Shown one piece after another: positions 57,340 to 64,000 of a DNA stretch of 64,000 nt. The stretch lies in assembly GCF_000295935.2 (NCBI RefSeq), contig NZ_ALWO02000023.1:522634-586633 (forward strand). Direction: 5' to 3'. Below the pieces are notes generated by a model. That model saw nothing but the letters and a program-made list of their open reading frames with translations, was not told where the DNA came from and ran no database searches. Source of the DNA: Indibacter alkaliphilus LW1 (GTDB taxonomy: Bacteria; Bacteroidota; Bacteroidia; Cytophagales; Cyclobacteriaceae). The position numbers and the translations under genes were made by a program. Each line of letters begins with the position of its first letter. Positions within the stretch are counted from its first letter, which is position 1.

Positions 57340-58030
57340 AGGCCTGAATGGTCGATCTGTTCTGAGGTTTTTCTAATATTCTAGATCGGTCCGTCAGACC
57401 TCAGGTGATCTTTCGAAATTGTCCTTATCCTAGGGTAGCACCCTAGGCTGGCACAGGGTGGCCCTTCAGGCCTATTTCATACCGCAAAAATTTATCACCT
57501 TATTGGAAAACTGCTTGAACTTGTGGGCTTCTCCCCTCTCTATTCAGATAAAGGGTTTTGAAAGGAAGAAAGCTGAAGTATGAAGGATGAATTAGGCGGT
57601 TCTGGTTGGTATGAATATACCCAAAAAAGCAGCTATTTTCTCTCCTTTAAGTCCGCTCCTCTCTTTATTCAGATAAAGGGTATTGAAAGGATTACAAATC
57701 AGGTTTATCAAGCTTCGAAATTGCAAATTCCGAAGAGCAGAGATTTGGGTTCCTAATGGGCCGTCCCTACAGGACGGTGGGAGATCTAGGGCTTAATTTG
57801 GCTACCAATGGGATGTGCCTATGGCACATGGGATATGGAGAATTACAGCTTCAGAGGCTAAAGGTGGTAGCCATAGGTAGAATAATCACCTACAACCTTC
57901 CAGCCCTGTAAGGGCGATTGATATAATAGCCTAGGGTTTCAACCCTAGGTTTTTTGAAATAATAGTTTTATGGTTTTTGGCCGAGAGATGGTAAATAGTG
58001 GATTTAGGTTTTCGCCAAAAACAGGGATAT
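57340..58030. repeat. REP-like palindrome cluster
   Basis: A run of distinct short palindromes: CCTAGGGTAGCACCCTAGG (~57429), CCGTCCCTACAGGACGG (~57761), GATGTGCCTATGGCACATGG (~57810), GCCCTGTAAGGGC (~57904), CCTAGGGTTTCAACCCTAGG (~57932), and a GTTTTTGGCC...GCCAAAAAC pair to 58030. Between them are two copies of CTCTxTATTCAGATAAAGGG (57540 and 57670). No coding frame is credible in 56837-58528. The units resemble REP/palindromic elements spread by a distant transposase, but none is encoded here. Confidence 0.7.
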
Positions 58031-58194
58031 GAAAGTTAGTAGTTAATAGTGTATAGTTTAATTGATGAATTGTGGAATTGTTTAACTGTTTACACGCCTG
58101 CCGTAGGTAGGACTGATTAACTGGATTTGTTAAAGGTTAATTGTTAAAAGATAATAGTGCATAGTGCCATTTCAAAGCCTGAAGAGCAAAGTAG

Positions 58195-58406
58195 GCAAGA
58201 CAAAGCGAGGCTCCACCTGAGTGAATCTGGGAAACCCTCACCCCAACCCCTCTCCCTGAATGGAGAAGGGCTCATTCCCCTCATAAAAAGGTCTGTATGG
58301 AGGTAAAGGGGAAGTTGGTTTTAACTGTTAATGGGGCACTAACAGGGGCTCCGAACAATTTCGGACTGTGGGATATAGGGTTTCAGTCTGCGAGGACACA
58401 AACCGA
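58195..58406 (-). repeat. repeat F, copy 2, with one hairpin unit, downstream of the deacetylase
   Basis: This is the second copy of the block at 55331-55510 (CTCACCCCAACCCCTCTCCC, CTCATAAAAAGGTCTGTATGG, GAACAATTTCGGACTGTGGG). It is followed by a single hairpin unit (TCAGTCTGCG-AGGA-CACAAACCGA, 58383-58406) and the flank CCCTCGAGGATTGAAATACC. It ends about 120 bp past the stop of the deacetylase gene. Confidence 0.75.
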
Positions 58407-58528
58407 GGATTAAAACCCTCGAGGATTGAAATACCTCTAGGGTTAGATCAAACCAATCTACAATCTTAACATCATTTGGCTTCGGAATTATAAATTCCGT
58501 AAAGTGCGAACTTAATTTAAAGTAAAAA

Positions 58529-59527
58529 TCATCCGCTTTGTGGTTGCTTGTTCTTTTCATAGGCTTCCCACATGGACAGTGACTCCATACCGGTACTTTG
58601 ATGGAGATTACTGAAATATTGAAGTATATCCTCCAAGACCTCAAGGTTTTCCTTAGGATTAATCCCAAAGTTGTGCGGATGCCACCAAAGGTGATAGGCC
58701 ATTTTTTCTTTGGCAGCTTCGGCCATTTCATTTTTGATCCTTTCCACCCTAAGTGTATTGAAGATGGAATTGGCTTTGTACGGTCTCAACAACCTGGACG
58801 CTGGCAGTTGCAGGAAATCTCTCTTGAATTTGATATCCAGATCATAATAGGTTTTGCTGCCCAGAGGGATCAGCGTATCTCCGGTACGGAAAACTTTTTT
58901 AAGCAAGTTTGCCTTTTCGGGACTGCTCCAAAACCAGTCCGGCGGATTGGTTCTAAAAACTTTAATGCCCAATTTCGAAGCAGTTTCCAATGATGATGGA
59001 TTGTACTGATTTCGTGGGAAAACCAGACTTTTAAGCTCCGTAGCAAATTTGTCCTTGGCAATCTTTTTTGCAGCTTCGAGATCAGCTTTGAATGCCTGTT
59101 GATTGGCTCCTTTTTCTCCTGTATAAAAATGGGAATATGTATGTGAACCCAGTTCCTGGTGTTCTGCTTGAATGATTTTCTGAACCAAATCCGGGGCAAA
59201 GAGTGCTTCTTTGGGATGATTCGATTCATTGGCAAACCAATAGTAGGCAGAATAGGCAGGATTGATATAATTGGGTAAAATCTCCGGTTGGTAGGCCCTC
59301 CATTCTTCCACATTTTCAGCCATCAAGCTTCCGACTGTGGCCCAGGTTGCATGGATATTGTACTTGGCAAAAAGATCCAGGATTCTTGGTATAGCCTCTC
59401 TTGTATTTTTGTAATAATCTCCGACTCCTTGAATGGGGTATTTGTCATACCTTCCCCAGTGTAATTCGAAGTCAAGAGAAATAATCAGATACCCCACGAA
59501 TTCCTTATTTGTTGTTTTGCTTTGCAA
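58529..59527 (-). CDS. polysaccharide deacetylase (NodB-like)
   Basis: A 332-residue carbohydrate esterase-4-like protein. The first motif is LIISLDFELHWG (about 12-23), where Asp18 takes the place of the usual TFDDG acid. The metal-binding motif is ELGSHTYSH (near 135-143), and later comes LVFPRNQYNPSSLE. This SxDFE/HTYSH pattern fits the subgroup found in exopolysaccharide clusters. There is no signal peptide, so it may act inside the cell or be carried with the complex. It would remove N- or O-acetyl groups from the polymer. It overlaps the upstream membrane protein gene by 23 bp. Confidence 0.88.
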   Translation of the reverse strand: MQSKTTNKEFVGYLIISLDFELHWGRYDKYPIQGVGDYYKNTREAIPRILDLFAKYNIHATWATVGSLMAENVEEWRAYQPEILPNYINPAYSAYYWFANESNHPKEALFAPDLVQKIIQAEHQELGSHTYSHFYTGEKGANQQAFKADLEAAKKIAKDKFATELKSLVFPRNQYNPSSLETASKLGIKVFRTNPPDWFWSSPEKANLLKKVFRTGDTLIPLGSKTYYDLDIKFKRDFLQLPASRLLRPYKANSIFNTLRVERIKNEMAEAAKEKMAYHLWWHPHNFGINPKENLEVLEDILQYFSNLHQSTGMESLSMWEAYEKNKQPQSG

Positions 59528-60575
59528 GTATAAGTTTTAGTCCCGAAAAAATTGTATCTAATGCCCATAAATATAAGAATATCATTGCAGGGGATTTGTA
59601 TCGCAACATGATGCCGAAGTTATTGAGCGTAAGACTTCCCACCACTGAGATTAAGAAAAGAAAAATTATTCCGTAAATAAAACCCTCATTTTTAGACCAA
59701 ATCTGTTTCCATACTCCCAACATTAAAGCCCCGGTTACGAGCAAAACAGCAAACAGATTTTCCAACCCCGCCAATATAAATAGTATGCCTGTCCCCTCCC
59801 AGGGCATGGGCCGAAACAAAAAGCTCAAAAAAGCCCAGGGAAAAGCATATTGCTCCATAGGCAGGTAGGTATCGGCCTTGAAACCCATGAGAAATTCCTG
59901 CTGAAATTGAATATAGGCCTTTATATTTTCAAGATTCAAAGCCTCCATGTGGGTAAACAAGAGCAATTTGGAAGTAACAAAGCCTAAACCCAAGACCAAT
60001 ACAAGTGTACCCAAAATAGTTTGTTTTGGAGTATAAGGGCTGTTTTTCAACCAGAAAAAAAGCAGTATGAATAAAAGAAAGCTTGCATAAAGAGGTCTGA
60101 CCAAAAACATCAAAAACACCGCAGCCAAACAAAGGATCATGTTTTGTTTCCTGAATTTGAGATTCAAAATAAAAAGAACAAAAAACATCCAAATCAGACT
60201 TTCTTTCCCCACCCCTGCTGTCCAAAAGTGCATATTGGGCAACAACCAGATCAGGCGGGTAAATCGGGGAAGTACAGTTTCTGTGACTTTATTGATCCTC
60301 TGAAAAATAGCCAGCCAGGCAAAAGCCGAGATCAAACCATAGAGCAGATTTCCGGCCCAGAAAGGCATGCCCAGCAATTGGGAGGGAACATAATTGAGCC
60401 ATTGGACAAAAAAGGTTCCCAAGCCCCAGTGTTGCATCCACGATTCTGCTCCTTGGGAGCTATCTGCCTGCATGGTCCAGTACCCCAAGGCATCTCCTCC
60501 ATATTCCATGATATATGCATAGAATATCAGGGAAAAAATCAAGTGATAGCAGAAGAGGATATAGCGGAAAGGCAA
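59505..60575 (-). CDS. multi-pass membrane protein, candidate polysaccharide polymerase
   Basis: A 356-residue integral membrane protein with about nine to ten helices. The periplasmic-facing segments YGGDALGYWTMQADSSQGAESWMQHWG (near 24-50) and LLPNMHFWTAGVGKESLIW (near 110-128) are polar and conserved-looking. A GKES-type loop is also common in Wzy/O-antigen-polymerase-like proteins of Bacteroidota. It overlaps the deacetylase gene by 23 bp, so the two are coupled. Wzy-type polymerization is the best guess from topology and neighbours, not a recognised family. Confidence 0.7.
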   Translation of the reverse strand: MPFRYILFCYHLIFSLIFYAYIMEYGGDALGYWTMQADSSQGAESWMQHWGLGTFFVQWLNYVPSQLLGMPFWAGNLLYGLISAFAWLAIFQRINKVTETVLPRFTRLIWLLPNMHFWTAGVGKESLIWMFFVLFILNLKFRKQNMILCLAAVFLMFLVRPLYASFLLFILLFFWLKNSPYTPKQTILGTLVLVLGLGFVTSKLLLFTHMEALNLENIKAYIQFQQEFLMGFKADTYLPMEQYAFPWAFLSFLFRPMPWEGTGILFILAGLENLFAVLLVTGALMLGVWKQIWSKNEGFIYGIIFLFLISVVGSLTLNNFGIMLRYKSPAMIFLYLWALDTIFSGLKLILAKQNNK

Positions 60576-60749
60576 GGTGGTAGTTTTATAGTGAATAGTG
60601 AGTAGTGAATAGTTAAAAGCTTATAGTTAAAGGTGCTTAGTTGGGTTGGTGTTGAAATTTAGGATTTAAAATTGAAAATGGAAAAGGATGAGGCCTGTCG
60701 GACTGATCATCCTGGGGGGGAAGTTTGGAGTGAATAGTGAATAGTGAAT

Positions 60750-61272
60750 AGTTTAATTGTGGAATTGTAAAACTGTTTAACTGGATTTGTTAAAGGTTAA
60801 TTGTTAAAAGTTAAAAGTTAATAGTTAATAGTTAATAGTGCATAATGAATTGTAAATCCTGAAGTGCAAAGTGCGCAAGACAAAGCTAAGCTGCATCTGT
60901 GTGAATCTGGAACACCCTCACCCCAACCCCTCTCCCTGAATGGAGAGGGGCATATTTCTCTTATTAAAGGGTCTAACTGGAGGCAAAGAGGAAGGCCTAT
61001 CTAGCTGTTAGCGGGACACTAACAGGAGCTCAACAATTGTGGAGTTGTTTACTCGCCTGCCGTAGGTAGGACTGTTTAACTGGATTTGTTGAGGGTTAAA
61101 TACTAAAAGTTAATAGTTAAAAGTTAAAAGTTAAAAGTGCATAGTGATTAGTTGAATGTCCCTTATATAGTGCATAGTGCCATTGCAAAGCCTGAAGTGC
61201 AGAGTGGATTTTATGTAAATGGGATTATAAATTCTGTTTATCTGGCTTCGGAATTATAAATCCTGAAGAGCG
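60750..61272 (+). repeat. long direct repeat C, copy 2 (~523 bp)
   Basis: Near-identical to 54799-55328 and in the same orientation. The copies are 5.95 kb apart and enclose the first glycosyltransferase, the deacetylase and the membrane protein. The shared hairpin CCCCTCTCCC...GGAGAGGGG lies at about 60920-60950. The remainder of 60576-61320 is AGTGAATAGTGAATAG-type microrepeats and a GGATGAGGCC...GATCATCC unit (60686-60716). Confidence 0.85.
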
Positions 61273-61320
61273 TGAGAGCGTGAAACTCCAAGAGGCATAA
61301 CAATGAGGTTTTAGACAAAT

Positions 61321-62439
61321 TTATCGGGGTAGATGAGGAGAAGAAGTTGATTGATTGATACTGAGCTGGGAAGCGACTAGGTCTTTTTCAAAAATAAGCT
61401 CTTTCATCAATTCAAAATTCCTGTCCAAAGTGTAATATGCATGGGCTTTTTCATAGCCCCTATCCCCCATCTCCATTCTGAGGGAAGCATCCAAAATCAA
61501 TTTACTTAAATAGTGTTTCCACTCTTCCTGGCTTTTGGCCAGGAATCCATTGATCCCATGATCTACCACCTCAGCATTCATGCCTACGGGAGAAGCCACC
61601 ACAGGCAGGCCACAGGCCATATATTGGATCAGTTTGTAGGAACATTTGCCTTTTTCCCAATCATCATCCGGCAGAGGCATAATCCCCACATCCATTTGGT
61701 GAATGATGGAAACTTCACTTTCTTCAGACCAGCGCAAGCATTCATAGTTTCCGTCAAAATCAATACTCTTTTGTCCATTGGCTACCAAGAGCTTAAAAGG
61801 AACCTCTTTTTGCAAGTCCTCCAAAAGGGGTAATAATGCTTTCAGGTACTTGACCGTAGTAGGACTACCCATCCATCCCACCGTCACCGGCTGTACATTG
61901 GGATCAATTGATTTCTTGGTATATTTTCCACTTTCTACTACAGTGGGGAGTTTCAGGATATTTTTGGATCCTGCAGCTATGGCTCTTTGTTCCAGGTAGG
62001 AATTACCAACTATGGTCAGTTTGGAATTCCGCATTACCCAGTCGATCTTGTTCCCCATCCACGATCTGACCAAAGGCCAAGGGTGTTTGTCATAGTTGTG
62101 GAAAACAGCATCATCATAATCCACGATATACCCCACCCCTATTTTATTCAGGATCCATTCCGCATAAGAAGGAAGGTAAGGGAAAACCTCTTTTTCAATC
62201 CAGACTATATCATATTTCCAAATTGTCAGTAACTGAAAGAATCTTTTCAGGTAGCAAAGGAAAACATTTGAGGAATTCGGTTTTTGGTGGGCATAGATTT
62301 GATTCAGGTATTTTTCATTAAAAAAAGACTGTACCTTGGTATCACAACCAATTGTATTCCAGGAAGATTGAAACTGAAAAGTCCTCAACCTGCTGCTTGC
62401 TCCCAACCTCGGATATTTCGATAGAAAAAGTATTTTCAC
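61321..62439 (-). CDS. GT-B fold glycosyltransferase (family 4-like)
   Basis: A 372-residue glycosyltransferase. It starts MKILFLSKYPRLGASSRLRT, a typical N-terminal nucleotide-fold strand with an acceptor loop. The second half has VGWMGSPTTVKYL (near 190-202), MDVGIMPLPDDDWEKGKCSYKLIQYMACGLPVVASPVGMNAEVV (near 255-298), the GT4 donor site, and the C-terminal crossover helix. The Lys in KCSYKLIQYMA takes the usual place of the first E in EX7E. It is the last polysaccharide gene and is set apart by repeat DNA. Sugar specificity unknown. Confidence 0.9.
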   Translation of the reverse strand: MKILFLSKYPRLGASSRLRTFQFQSSWNTIGCDTKVQSFFNEKYLNQIYAHQKPNSSNVFLCYLKRFFQLLTIWKYDIVWIEKEVFPYLPSYAEWILNKIGVGYIVDYDDAVFHNYDKHPWPLVRSWMGNKIDWVMRNSKLTIVGNSYLEQRAIAAGSKNILKLPTVVESGKYTKKSIDPNVQPVTVGWMGSPTTVKYLKALLPLLEDLQKEVPFKLLVANGQKSIDFDGNYECLRWSEESEVSIIHQMDVGIMPLPDDDWEKGKCSYKLIQYMACGLPVVASPVGMNAEVVDHGINGFLAKSQEEWKHYLSKLILDASLRMEMGDRGYEKAHAYYTLDRNFELMKELIFEKDLVASQLSINQSTSSPHLPR

Positions 62440-62801
62440 TGGACTCTTAATCTAAAATGCAAAATATTTTCCTTCAAAAGCATAATCACACCTACAAGGC
62501 AATTAAAGGAAAATAAGGTGATTACTGCGATGGAAAAGTCCTAAAAAAAACAAACTTTTCTAATTTTTAGGACATTATTTTTTTAAAATAGGGTTCGGAG
62601 ATATCCCCCATCCCTCTGAATGGAAAGGGACAATCGTGAATTAAGGTTTTCGCCAAAAACAGGGAAGGGATATAGAAAGGATGAAGGATGAAGGATGAAA
62701 AAGTGAATAGTGGATAGTGAGTAGTGAAGAGTGAAAAGTTTAGGGTTAAACGTTAAGCGTTAAGCTAATTTGACGGGCAAGGGAGAGCTATAAGTTAAGA
62801 C

Positions 62802-62960
62802 ACTAACAGGGGCCGGAGAGGAATTACGATTGACGATTTACGATTCCCGTCCGACCGAGTCATCCGGGCGGAGTCGGGCAGATTTTGGTGTGTTGGGCGG
62901 ATTTTTAATTTTGGACGTTTTTTAATTTCGAATATCGAACATTGAATATCGAATAATGAA
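62802..62960 (+). repeat. dispersed repeat E, copy 2
   Basis: Matches 57044-57181 (CACTAACAGGGGCCGGAGAG, GATTGACGATTTACGATTCC, GTCATCCGGGCGGAGTCGGG, GTGTGTTGGGCGGAT). It ends in ATTCGATATTC-type words. Just before it lie GGATGAAGGATGAA and AGTGAATAGTG microrepeats and a CCATCCCTCTGAATGGAAAGGGA hairpin-like word (62608-62632). No gene is seen in 62440-63158. Confidence 0.7.
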
Positions 62961-63023
62961 GTAGGTAAAAAGTGAATAGTGAGTAGTTATTAGTGAGTAG
63001 TGAGTTGTGCTCCAAACCAATTT

Positions 63024-63149
63024 CCACCGTGCTTTAGCCGGTGGTCGGAGGCGGAAAGGGAATGCTTAGCGACTTTAGTCGAAATATTTTCGGCTGAAGC
63101 CCCTACCCTCCCATTCAAGGCAAAAAACCACCGCATAAATGCGATGGGA
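63024..63149. repeat. REP-like palindrome pair next to the P-loop fragment
   Basis: Two strong short palindromes, CCACCGTGCTTTAGCCGGTGG (63024-63044) and CCACCGCATAAATGCGATGGG (about 63129-63149), flank a GGCTGAAGCC word. The open frame on the plus strand through here (63000-63356) is a by-product of these units and of the P-loop gene's antisense strand. Confidence 0.55.
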
Positions 63150-63158
63150 ATTTTAGGC

Positions 63159-63272
63159 TCAATCTTCTACTCGAATAAATTTTATTCCAAACTCCTTTTC
63201 CATCAAAGTTCCAATGAAGGATTTTCCGCTACCTTTTTGTCCAATCAGAAGATAGATAATTTTGCTTTTCAT
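63159..63272 (-). pseudogene. truncated P-loop NTPase/kinase fragment
   Basis: A 37-codon minus-strand frame reads MKSKIIYLLIGQKGSGKSFI, then GTLMEKEFGIKFIRVED and a stop. The hydrophobic strand followed by GQKGSGKS is a textbook Walker A P-loop, with a continuing helix and strand. The protein stops about 37 residues in, right where the REP-like palindromes begin (from 63149 leftwards). This is best read as the 5' end of a small nucleotide kinase or P-loop protein whose rest was lost. It is too short to be functional as it stands. Confidence 0.65.
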
Positions 63273-63636
63273 TTCCTTATTCAATTGGCAATTTATGTAG
63301 TTTCAAAAATGAGAGTTTATCCCAATAACCGCGTTGAAATACAATCTTATTGTTGATATTTACTAATTACCAAACCTACCCATTTCCTCCCACCCATAAA
63401 ATACCCTGTACAGGGTAATTTCACCTATAGAAATCCAAAAAAGCCCTAGAATCCGGAGCTTTTGTCAATTAAAGTCTAAGACTTTAAAAGAATTAGCAGT
63501 CCAAGACTGCGAGGGTAAGGATCCAAGACTAAGTCTTGAACTAAAGGGGTGATTAAAATCTGAAATTGAGTCACATACAATGCTGCTCATTTTTAGGAAT
63601 AGTCAAATAAATTATATAGGACAAAAAATTATATAG
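63273..63636. other. intergenic with AGACTT-type palindromic words
   Basis: AAAGTCTAAGACTTT (near 63470), CAGTCCAAGACTG (near 63500) and CCAAGACTAAGTCTTG (near 63522) are short palindromes in a row, like a further REP-type family. Otherwise the region is AT-rich, with no gene seen. Confidence 0.5.
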
Positions 63637-63644
63637 TATATTTG
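63637..63644 (+). promoter_or_regulatory. possible -7 element of the small gene pair
   Basis: TATATTTG fits TAnnTTTG and lies about 100 bp before the 53-residue gene. No TTG box at the expected distance was seen, so support is modest. Confidence 0.4.
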
Positions 63645-63741
63645 TATTGTTGAAAAGCATCAATCCCAACTTGATAGATTGAAACAGTCCTAAAAATTAT
63701 ATTTTCTGACTGTAAATTCATTAAATAAATTGTAAAATAAA

Positions 63742-63903
63742 ATGGAAAAAGTAATCGTAAAAACCGAAAAGAACGCTAAAATTTTCGATTACATTCAAAA
63801 AAGGGTCGAAGATAAAAAAGCAATCATTTCTTATATTCGTGAGGGAAAAGATTTAAATGAACTCGAGGAAAATAGGAAAGTTAAGTTTGTCAAACCAATA
63901 TAA
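63742..63903 (+). CDS. small charged protein, candidate antitoxin-like partner
   Basis: A 53-residue protein (MEKVIVKTEKNAKIFDYIQK, RVEDKKAIISYIREGKDLNE, ending KVKFVKPI). It has a beta strand followed by two charged helices and a basic tail, a layout seen in small antitoxins. No named family is recognised. Its last 47 bp overlap the next gene in another frame, a strong sign of a coupled pair. It was missed by a longer length cut-off but has good coding character. Confidence 0.6.
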   Translation: MEKVIVKTEKNAKIFDYIQKRVEDKKAIISYIREGKDLNELEENRKVKFVKPI

Positions 63904-64000
63904 AATACATAAAACTGAAATAGGGTACTCATTTGAAACAGACAAGGGTGTTTCCTATTGGATATTTCGGTCTGACCATGCCAGTCATTTCGGTCAAACC
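63857..64000 (+). CDS. start of a second small gene, cut by the window end
   Basis: The first 48 codons, from the ATG at 63857, read MNSRKIGKLSLSNQYKIHKT, then EIGYSFETDKGVSYWIFRSD and HASHFGQT, with no stop before the window ends. The alternating strand pattern (YSFETDKGVSYWIFR) resembles small Bacteroidota proteins of unknown function. It may begin a little later than this ATG. It overlaps the 53-residue gene by 47 bp. Partial at the 3' side; function unknown. Confidence 0.55.
   Translation, partial: MNSRKIGKLSLSNQYKIHKTEIGYSFETDKGVSYWIFRSDHASHFGQT

Noticed and set aside
63000..63356. A 118-residue plus-strand protein
   Set aside because: It runs across two palindromes and the antisense strand of the P-loop fragment and has no coherent fold features.

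Overview
The window looks like a chromosomal segment of a Bacteroidota bacterium, most likely a Cytophagia/Cyclobacteriaceae-type organism. This rests on a SusC/SusD outer-membrane pair, six duplicated orphan MacB/FtsX-type permeases, a -7 promoter element of the TAnnTTTG type before hppA, weak Shine-Dalgarno usage and many lipoproteins. The taxon is inferred from gene content; no rRNA or tRNA gene was found.

Layout. (1) 0.3-25 kb: two triplets of ~800-residue MacB/FtsX-like permeases, all on the minus strand (0.3-7.8 kb and 17.3-25 kb). Between them lie a secreted alpha/beta hydrolase (plus strand), a very large multi-PAS sensor histidine kinase split by a frameshift at an A8 run, its response regulator, and a coupled beta-barrel/S41-protease lipoprotein pair. 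(2) 25.3-43.3 kb: DUF819 membrane protein, CoA-type NUDIX hydrolase with a lipoprotein, a lone isocitrate dehydrogenase kinase/phosphatase (aceK), a SusC-SusD-lipoprotein operon, membrane pyrophosphatase (hppA), a secreted protein of unknown function with a small membrane protein, and a frameshifted sialate O-acetylesterase. (3) 43.3-50.8 kb: phosphoenolpyruvate carboxylase (ppc), a GNAT acetyltransferase, a small two-helix membrane protein, a hydrolase/ECF sigma/membrane-protein operon, and a small beta-barrel protein. (4) 51.3-62.4 kb: exopolysaccharide genes (Wzc-like tyrosine kinase, Wza-like export lipoprotein, two GT-B glycosyltransferases, a polysaccharide deacetylase and a multi-pass membrane protein). 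They are separated by 0.7-1.7 kb of repeat-rich DNA. (5) 62.4-64 kb: repeats, a truncated P-loop gene, and a small overlapping gene pair running off the end.

From about 46 kb onward the intergenic DNA is full of dispersed repeats. There are short palindromic (REP-like) units and ~180-530 bp direct repeats. There is also a hairpin unit present in 1-3 copies just downstream of four minus-strand genes. Two near-identical ~525 bp direct repeats bracket a 6 kb block of polysaccharide genes. No transposase, integrase or CRISPR array was seen.

How the genes work together. The polysaccharide genes plausibly make and export a surface polymer. The SusC/D operon imports a substrate that cannot be named from sequence. 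The FtsX-type permeases lack an ATPase in the window and are probably envelope stress or peptide/lipoprotein-handling proteins, perhaps tied to the nearby two-component system. ppc and aceK both act around the TCA/glyoxylate node but are not linked in an operon. The most unusual signals are the frameshifted 1,750-residue kinase, the direct-repeat-bracketed polysaccharide block, the 3'-end hairpin arrays and the terminal small gene pair.
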